A stretch of 64,000 nt of DNA from Clostridium_AM sp963780135. Lineage in GTDB: Bacteria; Bacillota; Clostridia; Clostridiales; Clostridiaceae. The stretch is from NCBI GenBank assembly GCA_963780135.1, contig CAWAAR010000001.1:248001-312000 (forward strand), read 5' to 3'. Positions 40,442-48,230 of the stretch are shown here, in pieces (position 1 is the stretch's first letter; every line of letters begins with the position of its first letter). The translations under genes and the position numbers were made by a program. A model generated the notes under the pieces. That model was not told where the DNA came from. It did not search any database and saw only the letters and a program-made list of their open reading frames with translations.

Positions 40442-40487
40442 TTTACTTCACCTCTTCATAATTATGATAACATTTATAATAAAGTAA

Positions 40488-40527
40488 TTCCATAAAAAAA
40501 CACCTAACTATAAGTTAGGTGTTTTTT
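40488..40527 (-). terminator. intrinsic terminator of tRNA-Ser copy 2
   Basis: AACACCTAACT/AGTTAGGTGTT hairpin with T-runs, between add and tRNA-Ser copy 2. Confidence 0.75.
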
Positions 40528-40618
40528 TGGCGGAAAGATAGGGATTCGAACCCTAGGTACGGTCACCCGTACGCCGGTTTTCAAGACCGGTGCCTTAAAC
40601 CAACTCGACCATCTTTCC
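40528..40618 (-). tRNA. tRNA-Ser (anticodon TGA), copy 2
   Basis: Same 91-base sequence as copy 1 (39109-39199), with encoded CCA and TGA anticodon. Confidence 0.95.
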
Positions 40619-40632
40619 ATGCGACATTTATG

Positions 40633-40661
40633 ATTATATCAACTATAGTCATAAATGTCAA
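40633..40661 (-). promoter_or_regulatory. promoter of tRNA-Ser copy 2
   Basis: TTGACA (40656-40661), 17-base spacer, TATAAT (40633-40638) on the minus strand. Confidence 0.8.
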
Positions 40662-40691
40662 TACCTTTTATTAATGTATTTTCACAAATTT

Positions 40692-41291
40692 CTATACTAT
40701 TTTCATAGCTGAAGACATAATAGCTGCTCCAAAAACTTTTGTACTCAAAACTTTCTTTATATTATTTTCATTTATTCCACCTATAGCTATGACAGGTATA
40801 TTAACCCTTTCGCATATTTCTTGTATGAATTCTATGCCTCGTCCTTTTAGTCCTAATTTGCAATCTGTTTCAAATACATGTCCTGCCATTAAATAACTGG
40901 CTCCAAGTTTCTCCGCCTCTATGGCTTCTTCTACCTTATGCACAGATACTCCTATAGCAATACTTCTAACGTTGTTTCTAAATTCCTTCCCATTTTTAAA
41001 ACTTTGAAATCCTGTATGAAATCCACTGGCATTTATATCTAAAGCTACATTTAAATTACCATTTACAATTAAATGAATTTTATACTTATCCGTTATAATT
41101 TTTACATTTTGAGCCAAATTTTTTAAATCTTTGTAGTCCAGGTCTTTTTCTCTTAATATAACTCCATCTGCCCCACTAGCTGCGCATTTTTCTATTACCT
41201 CGCACAGATTTCCCCGCTCTATTAATTTCCTGTTTGTAACCACATATATCTTTTTATTTTCTTTTAAATGAAACAAAAATAATTTCACCAC
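40692..41291 (-). CDS. tenI: TenI/ThiE-family protein, probably thiazole tautomerase
   Basis: TIM-barrel of the thiamine phosphate synthase superfamily, 199 aa. It has KKIYVVTNRKL, the ILREKDL motif, IGVSVHKVEEA and AGHVFETDCKLGLKGRG. The last motif, and loss of the ThiE active-site pattern (NDR and HLGQ are here NGN and HTGF), favour TenI, which isomerises the thiazole phosphate, over ThiE. The start is uncertain: the two tandem GTG codons at the 5' end lack a good ribosome site. No other thiamine genes are nearby. Confidence 0.75.
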   Translation of the reverse strand: MVKLFLFHLKENKKIYVVTNRKLIERGNLCEVIEKCAASGADGVILREKDLDYKDLKNLAQNVKIITDKYKIHLIVNGNLNVALDINASGFHTGFQSFKNGKEFRNNVRSIAIGVSVHKVEEAIEAEKLGASYLMAGHVFETDCKLGLKGRGIEFIQEICERVNIPVIAIGGINENNIKKVLSTKVFGAAIMSSAMKIV

Positions 41292-41345
41292 TTTTCAATA
41301 AAACTATTGCCAATACTTTAAAATTGAATTATATTATTTGGATTT

Positions 41346-41382
41346 TATAAAAAAAATCACAAATTCATAGAGAATTTGTGAT
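41346..41382 (-). terminator. terminator between the asparaginase and TenI genes
   Basis: ATCACAAATTC/GAATTTGTGAT perfect 11-bp stem followed on the minus strand by a T-run. It is 100 bases beyond the asparaginase stop and 55 bases before the TenI gene, so it could be a terminator of the former or an attenuator of the latter. Confidence 0.7.
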
Positions 41383-41483
41383 AAAAATCTATACATTTTC
41401 TCCCTACATTGGCATAACACAGCGTCAATTTACCATATATTAAAATTAAAGTCAACATAATTTTAATGTCACTTTACACATTA

Positions 41484-42488
41484 TTAAGTTAAATGAAAAA
41501 CAGGTTTTATTTCTCCAACATTTTCTTTTATATTATTTAAATTTTTCATTAATTTAAATTTACTTAATGCTCTCTTTTCATCTTCATCTAACACATTTAA
41601 ATCTTCAAGACATTGTATAACTGTTGGATACAATGCTCTATTACTGTTTCCATCTTCTATTTTAATAGCTATGCCTAAATCCATTCCTTTTATTCCAATA
41701 CAATAAACTGCTTCTGCTCCAAATTTACCTATAAGCTTACCATGTGTATTTTTTATGAGTTCTGTGCAAAAGCCATTGGTACCCGCTACCATTTCTGGAG
41801 CACTATTCATAGCCTTAAATACTTTATTTGCAGCATTTTTATAGTCTGTAGATAATTCATCTGGATTTGCAAGCTTTGCAAATCCTAATGCCATATTATA
41901 TAATGGCATACCATAAACAGGAACTGTACATCCATCTATTCCTATAAATATTTTATCTTCAGATATATTACACATTTCAGCCACTACTTTTTTTATTTCC
42001 TTTTGAATAATATGATTCTCTAAATTATAATCCTTTATGTCATATCCTTTATAAATACATACTGAAAGCATACCTGCATGTTTACCTGAACAATCGGTAT
42101 TAGTAGGCTTGAGTTTTACATGATTCCATATAAGTTCGTTTTTATATTCCTCACTTAAAGATAACATAGATCCACATAAAAGATCACTTGTAGATAATCC
42201 TATTTTTTTCATTATGCCTTCTACTACTATTCTATGGAACTCTTCACCATAATGGGAAGCACACATTATAGAGATTTCTTCATCAGTAAACTTAAATTTA
42301 TCTGCTGCGCCACTTAAAATTACATTTAAAGTTTGAATTGGCTTTGCTGCAGAACGCATATAACTAACTTTATAAGGATCTCCAATAGAGTGTACAAGTT
42401 TTCCTTTACTATTAACCACAGCTATGTCTCCTCTATGCAAGCTTTCAACCAAAGGACCTCTATTTACATTCACAAGTATTTCTGACAT
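41484..42488 (-). CDS. L-asparaginase II family protein
   Basis: Hydrolyses L-asparagine to aspartate (Pfam asparaginase_II type, common in rhizobia and Firmicutes, unrelated to E. coli AnsB). Motifs: NRGPLVESLHRGDIAVV at the start, SYMRSAAKPIQTL, CASHYGEEFH, TNTDCSGKHAGMLSVC and DGCTVPVYGMPLYN. Start ATG 42488 follows GGGAGAG. About 334 aa, full length. No membrane or signal segment. Confidence 0.88.
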   Translation of the reverse strand: MSEILVNVNRGPLVESLHRGDIAVVNSKGKLVHSIGDPYKVSYMRSAAKPIQTLNVILSGAADKFKFTDEEISIMCASHYGEEFHRIVVEGIMKKIGLSTSDLLCGSMLSLSEEYKNELIWNHVKLKPTNTDCSGKHAGMLSVCIYKGYDIKDYNLENHIIQKEIKKVVAEMCNISEDKIFIGIDGCTVPVYGMPLYNMALGFAKLANPDELSTDYKNAANKVFKAMNSAPEMVAGTNGFCTELIKNTHGKLIGKFGAEAVYCIGIKGMDLGIAIKIEDGNSNRALYPTVIQCLEDLNVLDEDEKRALSKFKLMKNLNNIKENVGEIKPVFHLT

Positions 42489-42783
42489 ACCCATCTCTCC
42501 CAACTTTATTTGATTCTTTAATATTCTTCACAACATATCATATTCCTTTAAATTTCAGAATTTTTCACATATTATCAATAATATTCCTTATACTCTCTTA
42601 ATAGTGTTTAAGAAAAAGTATTTTCTATATCAAAATAACAACAAAAAAATTGTCCAAATACTTTTTATATTGACTTTTCTAATTCATATGTTATGTTCTC
42701 AAATATTAAGCATTCATAACTTAAATATTATAGGGAACAATACATGTTATATTTTAAATATTTATTATGTAAAGGTGATATTT

Positions 42784-43305
42784 ATGCTTATACATAGAGT
42801 TAAACTCTCTTCTCCTTCTGCTGAACATGTAATAGCTAATATATTGATAAATAATAACTTAATGACTAAAGATACAGCTATAATATGTTTAGGAACAAAT
42901 GATTGTATAGAAGATTTAGTTGGTCCTCTTACAGGCACTCTTATTGAAGAAAATAGAAAAAATTTAAATATTAGAGTGTATGGAACATTAGATTTTCCAC
43001 TTAATTCTTTAAATATTAAAAGCAAACTTCCTCATATAGAAAAGAAAGAAACGCATCTTTTAGCTGTGGATTCCATTTTATCACTTAAAGAGGATGTTGG
43101 AATGATATTATTAAAAAACCGTGGTATAATCCCAGGTGCTGCCATAGGTAATACCCTGCCTTCAATAGGAAATAGCAGCATTATGTGCAGTGTATCAGAG
43201 AAACTTCAATATCTATTACTTAATAAAAAAGTAAGCTTTAATGATGTTTACAAATTTTCTAAAATTGTCTGTAATTCTATAATTAAAGCAAAAAGATCAT
43301 TATAA
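42784..43305 (+). CDS. yyaC: YyaC family spore protein (DUF1256)
   Basis: Sporulation protein related to the germination protease fold. The product shows AIICLGTNDCIEDLVGPLTGTLIEE, YGTLDFPLN, LLAVDSILS and NRGIIPGAAIGNTLPSIGNSSI. ATG 42784 is used because AAAGGTGATA lies just before it; the longer frame from 42604 adds a hydrophobic stretch without ribosome site. 173 aa. It marks the organism as a spore former. Confidence 0.88.
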   Translation: MLIHRVKLSSPSAEHVIANILINNNLMTKDTAIICLGTNDCIEDLVGPLTGTLIEENRKNLNIRVYGTLDFPLNSLNIKSKLPHIEKKETHLLAVDSILSLKEDVGMILLKNRGIIPGAAIGNTLPSIGNSSIMCSVSEKLQYLLLNKKVSFNDVYKFSKIVCNSIIKAKRSL

Positions 43306-43309
43306 TATA

Positions 43310-43350
43310 AATGGTCTGCGCTTGAAATACATTAAAAGCGCAAACCATTT
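43310..43350. terminator. hairpin terminator after yyaC
   Basis: AATGGTCTGCGCTT pairs with AAAGCGCAAACCATT between the convergent yyaC and acetyltransferase genes. Confidence 0.7.
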
Positions 43351-43439
43351 GAAGTTTTGATATATTTTTCACCTTATCCTTATCATCGCTAGTTTAAATT
43401 TATAACCTACCCAATCTTATAAAAAAATTCCACTTGAAT

Positions 43440-43997
43440 CTAGGAATCACTTAATGCTTCATGTCTTAAAAGACCATAAAGATACAAGTCATATCTTTTT
43501 CCATCTCTATGTATAAATTCTCTATAAACCCCTTCCTTCTTAAATCCAAGTTTTTCATAAAGAGCAATGGCAGGCTTATTATAAGATAAAACATCCAATT
43601 GAATTCTATGTAAATTCAGCTCTTGAAATCCAAAGTTTAACACCATTTGCATAGCTTCCTTTCCATATCCTTTTCCTCTACTCTCCTCATCCCCAAGTCC
43701 TACAAAAACCACTGCTGTACCATTATTCCATAGTATATTTTCAAAACCTGCAACACCTACAAATTTGTCTTCTTCTAAAGTTCTTATAGCAAAAATATAA
43801 CTGTTATTAGATTTTCTTTTTTCATTTAACATCTCATACAATTGAGCTGAGGATTTTGGAAAAGCCATAGTCATATCATATAGCCTTAGAAAATCTAAAT
43901 TATTGTACCACTCTTCCATAGACGGTATATCTCTTTCATTTAGTGCTGTTAGTCTTAATCTTTCTGCTTTAAGTAAACTTTTTAAATTTATGTCCAT
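43440..43997 (-). CDS. GNAT family N-acetyltransferase (RimJ/RimL-like)
   Basis: Acetyl-CoA-dependent acetyltransferase, 185 aa. N-terminal LRLTALNERDIPSMEEWYN, the acetyl-CoA binding loop ESRGKGYGKEAMQ (R/Q-x-x-G-x-G/A), LNLHRIQLDVLSYNKPAIALYEKLGFKKEG and a C-terminal FIHRDGKRYDLYLYGLL, as in RimJ/RimL and SpeG-like enzymes. The substrate is unknown. AAGGAG precedes the ATG. Confidence 0.88.
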   Translation of the reverse strand: MDINLKSLLKAERLRLTALNERDIPSMEEWYNNLDFLRLYDMTMAFPKSSAQLYEMLNEKRKSNNSYIFAIRTLEEDKFVGVAGFENILWNNGTAVVFVGLGDEESRGKGYGKEAMQMVLNFGFQELNLHRIQLDVLSYNKPAIALYEKLGFKKEGVYREFIHRDGKRYDLYLYGLLRHEALSDS

Positions 43998-44099
43998 AAT
44001 TAAAATCTCCTTATATTAAACTGTTTTTCTAAGTTTTATATTTATATTCATATTTTGATTTTAATTAATACTTATATTTATGTCAATTTTATATATAAA

Positions 44100-44128
44100 T
44101 TGAGGGAAATAATATTAATTTCCCTCAA
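44100..44128 (-). terminator. hairpin after the Cys/His/Lys-rich peptide gene
   Basis: TTGAGGGAAAT/AATTTCCCTCAA stem 7 bases beyond the stop of the 60-aa gene. Confidence 0.6.
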
Positions 44129-44134
44129 CGATAC

Positions 44135-44317
44135 TTAACAGCAACGATTTCTTCTTACTTTTTTAGGACATCTTTTCTTTTTTTCTTTACAAGGTTTATT
44201 TTTCTTTTTCTCACAACATTTATTTTTCTTTTCATCACAACAGCTAATAGTTATATGAACTTTGCTACAGCATCTATGATGTTTGTGATGTCTATGGCAT
44301 TTACTCATTTCACACAT
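44135..44317 (-). CDS. Cys/His/Lys-rich small protein, 60 aa
   Basis: ATG behind AAGGAGG. Of 60 residues, eleven are cysteine (four CC pairs) and most of the rest are Lys, Arg or His; it opens with a histidine cluster (CHRHHKHHRCC) and ends NRCC. There is no hydrophobic core. Such composition suggests metal binding or disulfide cross-linking, as in spore-coat or metal-storage peptides. No named family is recognised. Confidence 0.75.
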   Translation of the reverse strand: MCEMSKCHRHHKHHRCCSKVHITISCCDEKKNKCCEKKKNKPCKEKKKRCPKKVRRNRCC

Positions 44318-44934
44318 GTTAAAATCCTCCTTATCATCTTAAGCATTGTAAATCTCTAAAAAATCAATATATGACTTTTTAATTGTAAAAATTAAATAGA
44401 TTAATTTTCTATTTATCTTGTGTTTGGTACCATACTATTCTTTTATATTAAAAATGTTACTTTAATATAAAAAACCTCTTGACCATTACCTTATTTAATA
44501 TATTTTAACAATTTTGGTATTTCTAAGAATTCTAAAAAAAGACTATTTAGTTCTTTCTTATAACTCTTCTATATTTTATTTTTTGACATATTTTTGAAGA
44601 CAAAATCATAACTACAATTTAATTTTTAAGTTGTAATTCCTATATAAGTAATATATAGTGGAGTTATTTGCTTAGCCAGCACTTCAATTTTATAAGCATC
44701 TCCTGTCTGAACATCAACTAAAGTACTCGAAATATGGCCTATTGTATTCATTTGCAAATTTTCATCTTTATTTATAATTATTGGTATATTTAAGTTTGAA
44801 TTACATATTAGGTTTTAATTTCAATTCATGACCTTATATTGCTATTTCTGCAACTTTACATATTTTTAAAATAAATGTAATATATTGCTTGTAAGTAAGT
44901 ATTAACAAAATTAATTACAAAGGAGATTGATCTT
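44318..44934. other. intergenic region with degenerate gene fragment and MerR-type promoter copy
   Basis: Minus frame 44626-44814 codes for a coherent fragment (INKDENLQMNTIGHISSTL, VQTGDAYKIEVLAKQITPLY) that lacks a start with ribosome site, so it looks like the 3' remnant of a lost gene. On the plus strand 44479-44509 carries TTGACC, ATTACCTTATTTAAT and TTTAAC, a decayed copy of the promoter at 45745-45775. Confidence 0.5.
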
Positions 44935-45381
44935 ATGAACAAAAAAATCAAGCTTTTAACTTCCACTTTATGTGGTGTAATATTAGCTTCTAGTTTAAGT
45001 TTCATGAATGTACAAGCAGCACCTGCACAAAATAATGCAAAAGCTGGTGTTGCTAGTCTTTCAAGTAATTCAATTGTTCCATTGTCACCAGCTCTTAGTA
45101 AAACTGGAATGCTTTACTGGACTCCTCAAGAAAAAGCTGTAAATTATTCTTACCAAATATATTATCAAACAGCTCCATACATGAATTCACATATGGGTGG
45201 TGGTGATACTGGTGGAGATTCTTATATAAATTTATGTTACAATTTTGATAATAGTAGTGTTTGGACACACAAAAATTCTGATTATAAACTTATACTAAAA
45301 GCATTAGATAGTAATAATAATGTAATTAATACTGCTACTATTTATTTTTATTATGATGGAACTACGTTTACACAAAAGTAA
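44935..45381 (+). CDS. secreted hypothetical protein, 148 aa
   Basis: ATG behind AAGGAG. The N-terminus is a signal peptide: basic NKKIKLL, hydrophobic segment (CGVILASSLSF), and cleavage after VQA (about residue 28). The mature part of about 120 aa is polar and Ser/Asn/Tyr-rich, with YSYQIYYQTAP and repeated aromatic strands that suggest a small beta-sandwich (fibronectin-type or carbohydrate-binding). One Cys remains. No transpeptidase or anchor motif is seen, so it is probably released. Function unknown. A terminator follows. Confidence 0.8.
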   Translation: MNKKIKLLTSTLCGVILASSLSFMNVQAAPAQNNAKAGVASLSSNSIVPLSPALSKTGMLYWTPQEKAVNYSYQIYYQTAPYMNSHMGGGDTGGDSYINLCYNFDNSSVWTHKNSDYKLILKALDSNNNVINTATIYFYYDGTTFTQK

Positions 45382-45416
45382 TTAAATTAACAAAAATAAT
45401 TAATTTAATATTTTCA

Positions 45417-45450
45417 AGGACAAGCATTATTTAGGTAATCTTGTCCTTTT
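45417..45450 (+). terminator. intrinsic terminator of the secreted-protein gene
   Basis: AGGACAAG (45418-45425) pairs with CTTGTCCT (45440-45447), followed by TTTT. Confidence 0.7.
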
Positions 45451-45744
45451 ATATTTTTATTTTTCAAAGTTGCACCACAGCTATTACTAATTCTTTTCTC
45501 TATCTATTTGCCTTACATACTATTCTTATGACTTTGCTATTTATCTTTTGTAATTCATCTATGGTCAATGGTTATTCTATGTCTTTCTTTAAAATCAGAT
45601 ATATTGTTCTCAAAGCTCTTTATTAATGTTTCTTCATGACTTATATCTTTTTCAATTCTTTATTTTCTTTAATTACATTAGCTACTCTAACAAATTTTTG
45701 ACAAACATCATGCAACCTTTTATATATAAATATAAAAAAACCTC

Positions 45745-45775
45745 TTGCCCATTACCTTACGTAATGTGTTAAAAT
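45745..45775 (+). promoter_or_regulatory. MerR-type self-regulated promoter of the MerR-methyltransferase gene
   Basis: TTGCCC (45745-45750), 19-base spacer, TAAAAT (45770-45775). The spacer carries the dyad CATTAC-CTTAC-GTAATG (45750-45766). The 19-base spacing and centred palindrome fit autoregulation by the MerR domain encoded just downstream. Confidence 0.75.
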
Positions 45776-45796
45776 AATTTAAGTAGAGGTGATAAC

Positions 45797-46996
45797 ATGT
45801 GCCAACACGAAAATAACTTATTTACTATTGGTGAGTTTTCAAAGAAAGCAGGGGTCACTTTAAGAACTTTAAGATATTATGATAAGATAGGATTACTTAC
45901 ACCAAGTTATCATAATAACTTAGGTCATAGATTATACAGCAAGCAGGACTTTGGAAGGTTACAGAAAATACTAACCCTAAAATTTATAGGACTTTCTTTA
46001 GATGATATATCCAATATAATAAAATATGACACTAATGATCAAGATTTTAAAAAGCCTCTTGAAATACAAAAAACCATAATGGAAGCAAAAATACAACATA
46101 TACAAATGGTTATAAAAGCCATTGATGAAGCAGTACATATGCTAGACAATAACAATGTATTAAACTGGGATAAATTTGTAAATATAATAAATGTAATAAA
46201 TACCGATAAGAATTGGATTGATCAGTATGAAAATGCTTCCAATCTTAGATCAAGAATTAGAATTCATGAACTTTTTAGTACAAACAAACAAGGATGGATG
46301 AATTGGTTTTTCAATAACCTTTATGTTCCTTGTAATGGCTCTATACTTGAAATTGGTTGTGGTGACGGAAGCCTCTGGGAAAAAAATTTTTCGCAAATTT
46401 CACCCAATTGGAATTTAACTTTAACGGATTTTTCTAATGGAATGCTTAAAGATGCTAAAAAAAATTTAGGAAACAAAGCATCCCGATTTAAATTTAAAAT
46501 AGCAGATGTACAAAATTTGCCCTTTGAAGATGCTTCTTTTGATGTAGTTATCGCCAACAACATGTTATATCATGTAACTGATAGAGAAAAGGCTTTTTCA
46601 GAAATAAAAAGAGTTTTAAAATATAATGGTTTATTCTATGCCTCTACAGTTGGTAAAAATCACATGAAAGAAATGCGAGAAATTGTAGCAAAGTTCAATT
46701 CTGAAAACATAACCACTAAAAGCTGGGATCTAACAGAAAATTTTCAGTTAGAAAATGGTTTTAACCAGGTTTCAAAATGGTTCAAAGAGGCAAAACTAAA
46801 AAGATACGACGATAGTTTAATTGTAACAAATCCTATTCCTCTTGTGGATTACATATTTTCTATGCCTGGGAATACAAGAGATATTTTTACTGAAGATAAA
46901 CTTCAAAGTCTTATAAAGTTTTTACAGGAAGAAATAAAAAAAACAGGAGGAATTTACATAACAAAAGACACAGGATTTTTTCAAGGAATCAAATAA
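45797..46996 (+). CDS. fused MerR regulator / SAM-dependent methyltransferase
   Basis: A single 399-aa protein. Residues 1-75 are a MerR winged helix (TIGEFSKKAGVTLRTLRYYDKIGLL, GHRLYSKQDFGRLQKIL), 80-130 a dimerisation helix, and 170-300 a class I methyltransferase: motif I ILEIGCGDGSLW, DFSNGML acidic loop, motif IV VVIANNMLYHVTDREKAFSEIKRVLKYNG. No frame break lies between the parts, so it is a true fusion. The methyltransferase may act as the effector domain or modify a small molecule or antibiotic target. RBS AGAGGTG. Two aminotransferase genes follow, with 28 bases between this stop and the next start. Confidence 0.92.
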   Translation: MCQHENNLFTIGEFSKKAGVTLRTLRYYDKIGLLTPSYHNNLGHRLYSKQDFGRLQKILTLKFIGLSLDDISNIIKYDTNDQDFKKPLEIQKTIMEAKIQHIQMVIKAIDEAVHMLDNNNVLNWDKFVNIINVINTDKNWIDQYENASNLRSRIRIHELFSTNKQGWMNWFFNNLYVPCNGSILEIGCGDGSLWEKNFSQISPNWNLTLTDFSNGMLKDAKKNLGNKASRFKFKIADVQNLPFEDASFDVVIANNMLYHVTDREKAFSEIKRVLKYNGLFYASTVGKNHMKEMREIVAKFNSENITTKSWDLTENFQLENGFNQVSKWFKEAKLKRYDDSLIVTNPIPLVDYIFSMPGNTRDIFTEDKLQSLIKFLQEEIKKTGGIYITKDTGFFQGIK

Positions 46997-47024
46997 TTTA
47001 ATTATAAGAAAGGATTGATATTTT

Positions 47025-48203
47025 ATGAATAAAAAAATACCATTTTCACCACCAGATGTAGGAGAAGCTGAAATAAATGCCGTAACTGAAGTTTTAAGGT
47101 CAGGATGGATTACTTCAGGACCTAAAACTGCTGAATTTGAAACAAAACTAGCAGATTATTTAGAAACCAATAAAGCAGTAGCTTTAAATAGTGCTACTGC
47201 TGGGTTAGAGCTTGTTTTAAAAGTTTTTGATATAAAAGAGGGAGATGAAGTTATAACTACTCCTTACACTTATACAGCTACTGCTAGTGTATCTATTCAT
47301 AGAGGTATTAAACCAACATTTGTAGATGTAGAAAAAGATAGTTTCTTAATAGATATAAATAAAATCGCTGATGCCATTACACCTAAAACAAAAGCTATTT
47401 ATACTGTAGACATTGGAGGAGTTCCTGTAGATTATGATGCAGTTCGTGCAATGTTAAAGGCCAAGAATCGTGAAGATATAATTTTTGTTTCAGACTCTTC
47501 TCATGCTTTTGGAGCAAAATATAAAGGTAAAAGAGTTGGCGGTCAAGCTGATTTTCACATATTCTCTTTCCATGCAGTAAAAAACTTTACTACTGCTGAA
47601 GGTGGTGCTTTAACTTTTGGAAATAACACTTTTAAAGGTAGAGAAGACCTTTATAAAGAATTTAAATTAGCATCTTTACATGGTCAATCCAAAGATGCTC
47701 TTTCAAAAATGAAAGCTGGAGCTTGGCAATATGATATAGTAACAGATGGATTTAAATGTAATCTTACAGATATAGGCTCAGCTATTGGTCTTGTACAATT
47801 AACAAGATATGAAGAAATGCTTAAAAAACGTAAAGCTATATTTGATGTTTACACTAAACATTTAAGCGAAAAAGATTGGGCTATAGTTCCTTTTGAAAGA
47901 GAAGGAGATACTGTAACTTCTTATCATTTATATACTTTGCGTATTAAAGGCTTTAATGAAGCTCAAAGAGCTGAAGTTATAAGCATTTTAGCTGAGAAAG
48001 ATATAGCAACTAATGTCCATTTTACGCCGCTTCCTATGTTTACACTTTATAAAAACCTTGGATATAAAATGGAAGATTATCCAAATGCTTATGCTCAATA
48101 TGCAAATGAAATTTCTGTTCCACTTTATTCTCTTCTTACATTAGAAGATGCAGAATATGTTGTTAAAGAACTTATTAAAGCTGTAGAAAAAGTTATTAAA
48201 TAA
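47025..48203 (+). CDS. DegT/DnrJ/EryC1/StrS family sugar aminotransferase, first copy
   Basis: PLP-dependent aminotransferase acting on nucleotide-linked keto-sugars. 392 aa, full length. Opening IPFSPPDVGEAEINAVTEVLRSGWITSGPKTAEFE and ALNSATAGLEL bind the cofactor, SDSSHAFGAKYKG holds the PLP Asp, and FSFHAVKNFTTAEGGAL contains the Schiff-base lysine (HAVKN). The substrate is unknown; most similar in style to ArnB/PseC. It lies 28 bases after the MerR-methyltransferase gene and 27 bases before the second aminotransferase, a likely operon. Confidence 0.9.
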   Translation: MNKKIPFSPPDVGEAEINAVTEVLRSGWITSGPKTAEFETKLADYLETNKAVALNSATAGLELVLKVFDIKEGDEVITTPYTYTATASVSIHRGIKPTFVDVEKDSFLIDINKIADAITPKTKAIYTVDIGGVPVDYDAVRAMLKAKNREDIIFVSDSSHAFGAKYKGKRVGGQADFHIFSFHAVKNFTTAEGGALTFGNNTFKGREDLYKEFKLASLHGQSKDALSKMKAGAWQYDIVTDGFKCNLTDIGSAIGLVQLTRYEEMLKKRKAIFDVYTKHLSEKDWAIVPFEREGDTVTSYHLYTLRIKGFNEAQRAEVISILAEKDIATNVHFTPLPMFTLYKNLGYKMEDYPNAYAQYANEISVPLYSLLTLEDAEYVVKELIKAVEKVIK

Positions 48204-48230
48204 AAGTAAAGTTAAGAAAGGATTTTTAAT

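Larger units (their letters stand above)
45382..45796. other. intergenic region: terminator, degenerate minus-strand frame, MerR promoter
   Basis: 45417-45450 is a terminator for the secreted protein (AGGACAAG/CTTGTCCTTTT). From about 45630 down to 45450 the minus strand reads as a broken coding fragment (for example HEETLIKSFENNISDFKERHR, then ELQKINSKVIRIVCKANR) with frame breaks, so a decayed gene is likely. The rest is AT-rich up to the MerR-type promoter. Confidence 0.45.

Noticed and set aside
39080..40661. tRNA-Ser direct repeats as attachment sites of an integrated element
   Set aside because: Only add lies between them, there is no integrase, and both tRNA copies have full promoters and terminators.
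41383..41430. TPP riboswitch before the TenI-like gene
   Set aside because: Minus-strand TATGCCAATGTAGGGA resembles the 3' part of a TPP element, but the CTGAGA block and the 5' half are absent and the space before a likely promoter is too short.
45441..45626. 61-codon hydrophobic plus-strand frame after the secreted protein
   Set aside because: It begins inside a terminator T-run and lacks a ribosome site; the minus strand better shows gene debris.
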